Origin: Smallanthus sonchifolius
Lineage: Eukaryota > Streptophyta > Magnoliopsida > Asterales > Asteraceae
NCBI GenBank assembly: GCA_023525975.1
Contig: JAKNSE010000041.1
Coordinates: forward strand, 283,027 to 347,026
Direction: 5' to 3'
Length of the DNA stretch: 64,000 nt
This document shows, piece after piece, positions 34,071 through 43,600 of this stretch; positions within the stretch are counted from its first letter, which is position 1; every line of letters starts with the position of its first letter. The notes beneath the pieces are model-generated. The model did not search any database and was not told where the DNA came from. It worked only from the letters and a program-made list of their open reading frames with translations. The position numbers and the translations under genes are program-made.

Positions 34071-34250
34071 TATATATATAAATATATAAAAACGTATGAA
34101 AAAATAGTTTAATGTTTTTTATGTACATAAAAAAATAGTTGTGTGTAAGAAGTATAAATTTTTAAATTTTTCACCATGGATAAAAAAAATTAAACAATTT
34201 AGGTTTATTCCCTTTGTTCTCGCAGAATTTTCTTGTTCTGAAATGAACTT

Positions 34251-34252
<2 letters not shown>

Positions 34253-34285
<33 letters not shown>

Positions 34286-34310
34286 TATATATATATGTGT
34301 GTGTGTGTGT
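34253..34310 (+). repeat. (AT)n(GT)n compound microsatellite
   Basis: About 44 bases of AT are followed by about 15 bases of GT, directly left of a fold-back element. Confidence 0.95.
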
Positions 34311-34696
34311 GAGAGGGTTCCAGAGAAAACCACATATAGTTAGGCGAAAACTACTAAAAAAACCAATTTTAACCAATCATATAATAATATTTATTTTTTA
34401 TTTATTTATAAGAGTATCAATGTAATATTACACATTTTTACCAAAAAATCATTTAAGTATTGGCTTATGTATACGTAACACATAGTGTTACGTATACGTA
34501 AACAGAAAACAAAAAAATTACGGTTACGTATACGTAAAACACAATACGTAAAATGATTTTTTGGTAAATTGTGTAATATTATATTAATACACTTACAAAT
34601 AAATTAAAAAAATACAAAATCTATAAATTATTTGATTGGCTTTTAGCGGTTTTCTCGGTTTTCGCCTAACTTTGTGATTTTCTCTTGATCCCTCTC
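34311..34696. mobile_element. Fold-back MITE with TACGTATACGTA core
   Basis: The left arm begins GAGAGGGTTCCAGAGAAAA and the right arm ends with its near complement at 34696. AGTTAGGCGAAAAC, ACCAAAAAATCATTT and TTACGTATACGTAA are mirrored inward, so almost the whole 386 bp folds on itself. It is non-coding. Both flanks are TA-rich, so a target duplication cannot be judged. Confidence 0.7.
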
Positions 34697-34769
34697 ATAT
34701 ACATATACATATATATATATGACGGAATATGTAATTTTGTTGATTTAAATTTAACTTTGGTTTTTTTTT

Positions 34770-34968
34770 CTTACCGACTTGACCTATCCGATGAGCTCAG
34801 TGGAATTCACCACACATTCCACGTATCGCACTTACGCAAGTGCCTTGCTGACGATACGGCTCACATACCCTATGACGAGATCGAAGTGGATAACAGATTG
34901 AACTATGTAAAAAAACCAATAGCTATTCTTGACCGAGCCGAGAAACGACTACGCAATAAGTCAATTCC
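34770..34968 (+). pseudogene. Element X: pol tail piece fused to gag
   Basis: This fragment encodes the end of pol (from YRLDLPDELSG to KRLRNKSIP) and matches the normally placed tail at 48640-48838. At 34969 it changes directly, in frame, to a gag N-terminal sequence that starts with an E-rich stretch. The intervening LTR and leader are absent. It matches the order pol tail, LTR, gag seen at the left of element Y, minus the LTR. Confidence 0.75.
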
Positions 34969-36057
34969 ACCATTGAACCAAAGACGAGAGGAAGAAGAAA
35001 GTGTGCACGTGGAACACACTGAGAACGTGCATGAAACAAATGTAACCCCGCCAGTAGATAACAATGAGGGATCACTACGTCTGGAACCCAAGGTTAGGGA
35101 TGCTATTGCCCGAAAAGTTGTACTGACTCTGAAAAACGTGTTGCCTGATCTGTTATCTGAGGCACTAAAAAAAGTAAAGAAGAGAAGGAAGAGGACAATG
35201 AGGAAAAAGTTTATGATAGTGAAGGGGATGAGGTGATTGTGGGACTGAACACCCGAGGATGTACCTACAAGGGATTCAAAAACGGTGCCCAAGTTTGATG
35301 GGAACAAGGATTCGGTGGCTACGTTTGAATGGATAGAGAGGATGAACGGCGTAATCAACGTAAGCGAGTGTCGACCGGACCAAGACGTTAAGTACGTTGC
35401 TCACTCTTTCACCAACAAAGCGCTGAGTTGGTGGAGGAACATCCAGAGAACTAAGTCGCCAAATGCTCTTAGAAGAATGACTTGGGAAAACCTGAAGACT
35501 CTAATCATCCAGAAGTTCTGCCCTCATAACGAAATCGATACGGTGGAGAACGAGTTCTTGAACTTCAAGGCTGGCAACAAGACCCATCGCCAGTATACTT
35601 CCCGATTCAACGAACTGGCCCAACTGGTACCCCACCTGGTAGAAACTGAAGACCGACTGATCAAGTACTATGTCAAGGGTCTGCCACAGAGGGTCCGAGT
35701 CCATGTGAAAGCTAACCTACCCTCGACCTTCGAGTCAGCAGTGAATCTAAGTGGAATCGTTTACGACGATTATGCAAATGAGGACCCGGCACCTGAGACA
35801 CAGAATAGGAAGTGGGAGAACCCATCTAAGGGGATTGGAAAGAGAAACGTTATGACTGAGACTAAGAAGCCAAGAACGGATGAATATGAGGCATGCTCAA
35901 AATGCGGGAAACTACACCACGGTGAATGTCGGGCTGGCTCAACCATGTGTTTTAAATGTGGGAAGACGGGACATTATTCCAAGGACTGTAGGAGTACCCT
36001 CAAGTGCCAAAACTGTGGTTGGAATAGGCACACTACTAAGGATTGCAGAAATAACTA
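34969..36057 (+). pseudogene. Element X gag (degenerate)
   Basis: Encodes a capsid-like retrotransposon gag domain (WRNIQ..., FNELAQLVPHLVETEDR) and a nucleocapsid with two CCHC zinc knuckles: CFKCGKTGHYSKDC and CQNCGWNRHTTKDC, near the end. The frame is broken at about 35236-35285 and a stop follows at 36057. In the intact relative Y the same region is continuous with pol. In a live element, gag would package RNA into cytoplasmic particles. Confidence 0.85.
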
Positions 36058-37783
36058 ACAATCTGGTTCAGGAAAAGAAAAGGAACAGGAACAACCAAAG
36101 GCTAGGACACAGGCCTACGCCTTAACTGAGGAAGAAACAGGGGAAACCCTGATGTCGTGTCAGGTACATTCCTAGTTAACGATGAACATGCTGCTATTCT
36201 ATTTGATTCTGGTGCTAGCAAAAGCTTTATATCAAATAATTTTTGTCGCAAACTAGACTGCACAATCAACACCATAGTGTGGAAACCGTCGTTGGTAGAA
36301 ACTCGACAGTCTTTCAAGTAACCGACGATTGCATGATAGACATAGAGGGCCATAAGTTCCCTTCTAAACTATTCCTTATTACCTTAGGAGAATTCGATAT
36401 AGTATTGGGCATGGAATGGTTAGCTGCCAATGAAGCTCAAATCATATGTAAACGAAAGATGATACATCTCAAAGCATTTGACGGTAGTCCGATTACAGTT
36501 TACGGGGATTGGAATTGCACAATGTCGAATGTCATCTCGATGATCAAGGCTGAAAGTTACATGAGGCGCGGTTGCGAAGCTTATCTGGCATATGTTATTG
36601 ATGATAGAATGAAAACAAAAGAGCTCAAAGATGTACCCGTGGTGTGCAACTTTCCAGAAGTGTTCCCAGATGACCTACCTGGCTTGCCGCCCGATCGGGA
36701 AATAGAATTTCAGATTGACCTACTGCCAGGAGCTCGCCAAAGCACCCTACCGATTAGCTCCGTCAAAAATGGAGGAATTAATGTCTCAATTAGAAGAACT
36801 AACCGAGAAAGGGTTCATCAGACCGAGCATCTCACCTCCCCGAGCTCCGGTAATATTCGTAAAGAAAAAAGATGGCAGCATGCGATGTGCATCGACTACC
36901 GTGAATTGAACAAATGAACAGTAAAGAACAAATACCCACTACCTAGAATAGACGATCTTTTTGATCAACTACAAGGCGCGATTTGGTACTCAAAGATCGA
37001 TCTTAGGTCGGGTTACCATCAATTAAAAGTAAGGGAGGAAGATGTACCGAAAACTGCGTTCCGCACGCGTTATGGACATTATGAATTCCTCGTGATATCC
37101 TTCGGACTAACCAACGCTCCTGCAACGTTCATGGATCTAATGAATAGAGTATACTGACCAATGTTGGATCGGTCAGTAATATTTTCATAGATGATATTCT
37201 CATCTACTCAAATAACGAAGGTGGTCACCACTGTTACTTAAGAGAGGTATTAGAAGTCCTGAAGAAGAAGAAATTGTATGCAAAATTCTCCAAATGCGCG
37301 TTCTGGCTCAGGGAAGTCCAATTCCTAGGTCATGTGATAAACCCAAATGGCATTATGGTAGATCCTGCAAAGATCGAGACAGTAAAAGAATGGAACGTCC
37401 CGAAAACACCAACGGAGATACGAAGTTTTCTGGGATTGGCAGGTTACTATCGAAGATTCATTCAGGATTTCTCGAGAATAGCCTCACCAATGACAAAGCT
37501 AACGCGTAAAGAGGTAAAGTATTAATGGGGACCAACCTAGAACAACGCGTTCGAAGAATTGAAGACACGATTAACCTAAGCCCCAGTCTTGACCTTACCT
37601 GAGGGAAACGAAGACTTGGTAGTCTACTCTGATGATTCGGTTCAAGGATTGGGTTGTGTACTTATGCAGTGAAGAAAACTAATTGCTTATGCCTCGCGAC
37701 AGCTAAAGAACCACGAGGTTAACTACCCGACTCACGACCTAGAGTTGGCGGCAGTAGTTTTCGCATTAAAGATTTGAGATACT
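36058..37783 (+). pseudogene. Element X pol, 5' half (protease, RT, part of RNase H)
   Basis: The aspartic protease motif DSGAS is at about 36207. RT follows, with KAPYRLAP, FVKKKDGSM, LRSGYHQLKV, and the catalytic block now frameshifted to a split F-IDD near 37190. RNase H starts with VYSDDS near 37622. Stops replace expected residues at several places (for example TGA near 37158, TAA near 37523). The match ends in FALKI near 37774, where element Y sequence begins. Confidence 0.85.
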
Positions 37784-38177
37784 TTAAGTCCGAGGTTTGT
37801 CGGACCGTTCAGGATAATGGCACGGGTTGGGGAAGTCGCTTATCGGTTGGAGTTGCCTGATGAGTTAAGTGGGATTCATCCTACCTTCCATGTATCACAC
37901 TTGCGAAAGTGTTTGGCGGATGAATCGGCTCACGTACCACTTACCGACATCGAGGTCGACAACAGCCTTAATTACATCGAAGAACCCGTGGCCATCTTAG
38001 ACAGGAAGGAGAAGCGGTTGCGTAATAAGGTGATCCAATTGGTTAAAGTCCAATGGAGGCACCGAAAGGGATCGGAGGCTACATGGGAAACGGAGGCGGA
38101 AATGAGGGAGTCGTACCCTCAATTATTTGACTTGTGATAGGTTTCGGGGACGAAACCTATTATAAGGGGGGTAGACT
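37784..38177 (+). pseudogene. Extra copy of the Y pol tail ahead of the 5' LTR of Y
   Basis: These 394 bp appear identical to 44894-45287: the last part of the Y pol frame (MARVGEVAYRLELPDEL to the YPQLFDL end), the stop, and the polypurine region. It directly precedes the left LTR of Y and directly follows X sequence. The order pol tail, LTR, internal region, LTR is what a tandem element with its first copy mostly deleted would leave. Confidence 0.85.
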
Positions 38178-38274
38178 TGTAACATCCCAAAATGACGAAA
38201 AATAAAGTTAGCGAGTTCAAGCGGGCCGAAGTCGGGCCGGGTCAGTCGCGAACCGGGCTTGGGGAGGTCTCCCC

Positions 38275-38283
38275 TATAAATAG
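38275..38283 (+). promoter_or_regulatory. TATA box of the element Y 5' LTR
   Basis: TATAAATAG in CTCCCCTATAAATAGC, 97 bases into the LTR. It is the probable pol II promoter for the element RNA; transcription would start about 25-35 bases downstream, near CTTATCCTCTTTACAATTC. The same box is at 45385 in the 3' LTR. Confidence 0.75.
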
Positions 38284-38650
38284 CAAAAAGCCTCTTCACT
38301 TATCCTCTTTACAATTCTAGAGAGAGAAAACCCGTAGAGAGAGAAAGTGACGGAATCGTACAAGATTGAACCAGATCGTGTCTCTTGCACTCGTGAAGGA
38401 AACCTCCAGATCAGAAGCTCGATTCAGGTAACGATCCGACCTAAATCTGAGTTTTTGTTCGTTTTTGGGTTTTTTTTTTCGGGTTTTGGGTGAAAAGAGG
38501 AAGTTTTTCCGGATGAAACTTAAGAATAAGCTTAGGTTTAGTATCTACAATGAAAAACGGTTGTTTTGAGCAAAGAAAGTTGAAGTTTTGACATAACCGA
38601 GCCCAAATCCGCGAATTTCGGGACTTTTGGGGAAGATGACTGATGTTGCA

Positions 38651-39074
38651 GGCGAACTTAGCAAGTTCGCCTGTCAAGTTCGCTTGGGGAAGGCGAACTT
38701 ATCAAGTTCGCCTGATTATGTTCGCTTGGCAAGTTCGCTTGGCCAAAGTAAGCGAACTTATCAAGTTCGCTTGAATTAAGTTCGCCTGAGGGTAAGCGAA
38801 CTTACTATGTTCGCCTGATTATGTTCGCTTGGCAAGTTCGCTTGGCCAAGGTAAACGAACTTATCAAGTTCGCTTGAATTAAGTTCGCCTGAGGGTAAGC
38901 GAACTTACTATGTTCGCCTGATTATGTTCGCTTGGCAAGTTCGCTTGGCCAAGGTAAGCGAACTTATCAAGTTCGCTTGAATTAAGTTCGCCTGGACACA
39001 GGGTAAGCGAACTTATTAAGTTCGCTTATAAGTTCGCTTGGGCCAGAAGAGGCGAACTTAGCATTAAGTTCGCC
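38651..39074 (+). repeat. GCGAACTT / AAGTTCGC inverted motif array, 5' LTR
   Basis: Roughly 28 occurrences (counted by eye) of GCGAAC or GTTCGC in both orientations, often paired as GCGAACTTATCAAGTTCGC, so the transcript could form many hairpins. A higher-order 103-bp unit starting CCTGATTATGTTCGCTTGGC repeats at 38711, 38814 and 38917. It lies downstream of the presumed transcription start. Confidence 0.9.
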
Positions 39075-40331
39075 TATATCAGCTGAGTAGAGTGTGAATC
39101 GAGGTTAGGTCTGATATATGTGTTTTGTAACCAATTCAGATCGGAAGTGACGTGGTTGGGCCATTGATTAGGACAACCAAGACTAGCTTAAAAAGGTGAG
39201 TTCTAGAAGCCCTCTTTTAAATGTTTTAATAATGTTTTTGGGCTGGTGTGCACACGTGATGATTTTATAAAACGATGTTATGAAACGATGTTTACGAAGG
39301 ATGTATGTAACGTTTTATAAAATGATGTTTATGAAGGATGTTTTAGAAGGAAGGTTTATGAAGGAAGTGTTTATGAAATATTTTGCCAAAAGAAGTTTAC
39401 GAAGTGTTTTAACGAATGAGAATGTTTTTAATAAAACGTACAAATGCTTTAACTAAAATGAGGTAAAGGTTTTATGAAAGTCACAAACGAACGAATCTGC
39501 CAATATTCCTTAGGGAATGAAGGTTAAGGGATGGGAAGTATGTTATGGGCCTTTACCTTTTAGGGGCCTCTGTGGCTGGCCAACTGTTGTACAACTGGGG
39601 TGATGACGGTCACCAAGGGGATTATCGTGATCCTTGAAGTTGGTACGATTTACCTTACGGGGTAGTCGTGCTTGAAGTTAAGTACTTGTGTCCGACGGGA
39701 TGCAGTGCTTGAAGTTTGGTACGCGCTATCCTTTGGGACGCCGTGCTTGAAGGGTTGGATGACCTAAGTATCGGGCCCTAGGAGTTCCTCACCCGAAGGA
39801 CAGTACGGTGATGATGGGCCTAGTGGTGGTGATCCTTAAGTTATTCAACCAGTATGTAACGTTTGGATTTGACGGTTACGAGAAGGCGCAGATTCTATAT
39901 GTTCGTTGACTTATGAAGTGTTATGTTTGTTATTGCATTATTTACGTACGCTTTTTATTAAATGAAGTATGAAGTGATGTTTTTGGCAATTTATTTGAAG
40001 TTAAGGTTTTATGTTAAAACTAGAACTCACCAGCGTAGATGACGTTTTTAAGTGTGCACATTCAGGTTAAGGTAGGTTATGAGGATGGATGGTGATGCTT
40101 GGCAAGCGAGAAGAGTTACCCGGCTGATCATGAAGACTGGCATCCCGTTATGTTTAGTTATGATGTAAATATGTTTTAAACTATGTTTACGCTTCCGCAT
40201 GTATGAACAAGTTTTAATTATGATGAATGAATGAAGTTTTCCGCTGCGTTATTTGATATTCATGTTTAAGAACTGTCTGTGAATGAGTAAATCCAACAAG
40301 TGGGGCCTCCCGGGTTTGGGGCCTTACAAGT

Positions 40332-40343
40332 TGGTATCAGAGC
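40332..40343 (+). other. Primer binding site of element Y
   Basis: TGGTATCAGAGC starts three bases after the LTR end. It is an exact complement of the initiator Met-tRNA 3' end, the usual primer of plant Ty3 elements. Confidence 0.92.
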
Positions 40344-40663
40344 AATAGTTTGAGAGATTCGGACACTCCCAGTGTCTGAACTTAAACTTTGAATGGGACC
40401 GAAAGCGGATGCCAGTACGGGTAACTCGAGCCAAAGCATCAGGTATGAAGGTAGTATATGTATTTACGTATATAGTATACCTTAGAAAGGGTTAAGTAAG
40501 GACTTGTGTTCTGATGAAATCACAAAGGTGGTCAAATAGAAATCGAAAGGTAGTGTAATGGTTAATTACAGATGGCCAGTGTATATTAACATCTTACAGT
40601 GTTTATTGGATTCTATTTGTTAACTAGCGTGATGACATTGGATTTCTTGTCTTATAGAACGTA
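40344..40663 (+). other. Untranslated leader of element Y
   Basis: 320 bp between the primer site and the gag-pol ATG. It contains no convincing frame and probably includes the packaging signal, though no specific structure is identified. Confidence 0.6.
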
Positions 40664-43600
40664 ATGGCAAGAAGAGGAAACGGAAGGCGTGGTGGCCGTA
40701 CCGGTGGTCGTACCGGTGGTCGAAATGGTGGGCGTGGCAAGATCCCTGCGCGCCAAGAGTATAGTGAAGAAGGAAGTGTTCACACTGAACCGGCGGTTAG
40801 TGTGCATGAAGCCGAGCAGACACAGGTTGAAGAACAACCCTTCACCTTTGAACTAGAAGTGAGAGCAGCTATAGCTCGAGAGTTTACGGAGTTGATGAAG
40901 ACTTCTCTGCCATGTCTGTTGGCAGAAGCATTGAAGCAGGTCAATGCGGTGGGTGGGTCTAGCGCGGCAGTTGGTGCTCAGAACAATGAGACATACAACG
41001 CACCGCCTGCTCGCGGATGCGACTATAAGTCCTTTAAGGCATGTGACCCACGGGTCCTCACTGGAAAGAAAGACGCGGTGGCTACATTTGACTGGGTGAT
41101 CCGTATGGAAGCTGCCATTCGTCTGAGCGAGTGTCGAACGGATCAAGTTGTAAAATTTGCTGCTAACTCCTTGAGGGAGGAAGCATCTCATTGGTGGGAA
41201 GGTATACGTCAGGCAAAGGGGAGCGAGATTGTGGATGCTATGATGTGGGCTGACTTGAAAACTTTGGTGATCAAGAATTTCTGCCCAAGGAACGAGATTG
41301 AGAAGGTAGAGAGGGAATTTCTGGGTTTGAAGGCCGGGAACATGACGCACCGGCAGTACACAACCCGATTTAATGAACTGGCACGTATGGTGCCACACCT
41401 TGTCACTACTGAAGAGAGAAAGATTGCCTGTTATATTCAAGGGTTGCCGGACCAGGTCCGAACCTATGTTAAGGCAAACGCCCCTACTACTTATGATTCG
41501 GCGGTAGAGCTAAGTGGCGTGGTATTCGATGATCTGGCGCTGAATGTTGTTGCCATTGAAGAGCCTAAAAAGAAGTTGAGTTTTCTCGCTAAACGATCGG
41601 GTGGGAAGTTGTTTGGGGCTCGGGACAAGCAGGCCAGGGTAGGCGAGACGACAGTCTGTGGGAAATGCGGGGTAAGACATGCGGGTGAATGTCGCTTAGG
41701 ATCGAATCTGTGCTTTAAATGCGGCAAGACCGGACATTACTCCCGTGAATGCCCGCAAGGTTACAAATGCTACAATTGTGGGGAGAATGGTCATATGAGT
41801 CGGGAATGCACCAAGCCCAGGATGGGGGAAACCGGGAAGGGAAAGGGCCCGGAAAAGAAGGGAGAGGGATCTCGTGCAAAGACTCGTGCGTACGCACTGA
41901 CGCTGGAACAAGCCAGGGCGGATCCCGATGTGGCGTCAGGTACGTTCGTCCTTGACAACACTCTTGTTTCTGTGTTATTTGATTCGGGTGCCGGTAAGAG
42001 TTTTATATCTGCGTCTTTTTGTAAGAGAATGAAGTACGCTGCCAGTAAGTTAGAAAGGGCCTTTAGCGTAGAAACCGCAGAGGGTAGAACTGAGAGAGTG
42101 ACCGATGTAGTTGACAACTCCACCATAAAGATAGAAGGTCATAGATTCCCTGTCAAATTGTTCGTTATGGTTTTGGGAGGGTTCGATGTTGTGTTGGGTA
42201 TGGATTGGCTAACTGCCAATGAAGCGCAAATTATTTGTAAACGAAAGATAATCCAACTCAAGGCTCCGGATGGTAGCAAAGTCGAAGTCTTTGGAGATCG
42301 TGACGCCCCGATGCCAAATGTCATCTCAATGATTAAGGCAACGAATTATTTGAGGCGCGGATGCGAGGCTTATCTGGTATATGTAATTGATAAGTGTAGG
42401 GAAGTGAAGGAACTAGACGATGTACCCGTGGTACGCGAGTACCCGGAGGTGTTTCCAGAGGATTTGCCTGGGATACCACCCGATAGAGAAATTGAGTTCC
42501 GAATTGACTTAGTACCAGATGCCCAGCCCGTGGCTAAGGCTCCATATCGACTAGCACCAGTGGAGATGAAGGAACTTATGGTTCAACTAGAAGAGTTACT
42601 TGAGAAAGGATTTATTCAACCGAGCATCTCGCCGTGGGGTGCTCCGGTGTTGTTCGTAAAGAAGAAAGATGGTTCGATGAGAATGTGTATCGATTACCGC
42701 GAGTTGAATAAACGAACAGTGAAGAACAAGTACCCTTTACCAAGGATCGATGACCTGTTCGACCAGTTGCAAGGCGCAAGTTGGTTCTCGAAAATCGACC
42801 TTCGGTCCGGGTACCATCAGTTGAAGGTGAGGGAAGAAGACATACCGAAAACTGCATTTCGCACGCGTTATGGACATTTCGAGTTCCGCGTAATGTCTTT
42901 CGGATTGACGAACGCCCCCGCAGCATTCATGGATTTAATGAATAGGGTGTGTCGACCGATGCTGGATCGATCGGTAATCGTGTTCATTGATGATATCCTT
43001 ATCTACTCCAAGAATGAGGGTGATCACGCGTGTCACTTGAAGGAAGTATTGGAAGCTCTGAAGAATGAGAAGTTGTATGCTAAGTTCTCCAAATGTGCGT
43101 TCTGGCTTAGGGAAGTCCAGTTCCTAGGTCACGTTATTGGCCCGAACGGCATTATGGTTGACCCAGCAAAGATAGTAACGGTAAGTGAATGGGACATTCC
43201 TAAGACGCCAACTAAAATCCGCAGTTTCTTAGGATTGGCAGGCTACTATCGGAGATTCATTCAGGATTTCTCGAAAATAGCTTCGCCATTAACAAAGTTA
43301 ACTCGGAAGGAAGTAAAGTACGAATGGGGTTCGACCCAGGATGAGGCGTTTAAGGAATTGAAAGAGAAGCTAACACAAGCTCCAGTCTTGGCCCTTCCCG
43401 AGGGCAGTGAAGATTTGGTGGTATACTCTGACGCTTCGGGTCAGGGATTGGGGTGTGTGTTGATGCAGCGTGGTAGAGTGATTGCATATGCATCGCGGCA
43501 GTTGAAAGTTCACGAAGTCAACTATCCGACTCACGATTTGGAACTTGCTGCTGTTGTATTTGCATTAAAAATCTGGAGGCACTACCTGTACGGGGTAAAG

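Larger units (their letters stand above)
38178..40328 (+). repeat. Element Y 5' LTR
   Basis: It starts TGTAACATCCCAAAATG and ends GGGGCCTTACA, with a TATA box at 38275 and a GCGAACTT array at 38651-39074. The stretch from about 39600 to 39830 (repeated GTGCTTGAAG) is also internally repetitive. Confidence 0.95.

Noticed and set aside
34903..35358. 151-codon minus-strand frame over element X gag
   Set aside because: A shadow of the gag sequence; its serine-rich translation is the complement of acidic codons.
38651..39074. CRISPR-like array
   Set aside because: Repeats are short, in both orientations, without constant spacers, and lie in a plant LTR; this is an inverted-motif array and not a CRISPR locus.
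40853..41440. 195-codon minus-strand frame opposite element Y gag
   Set aside because: It is a shadow of the gag-pol coding frame with no independent features; the same applies to the other minus-strand frames across 40652-45247.
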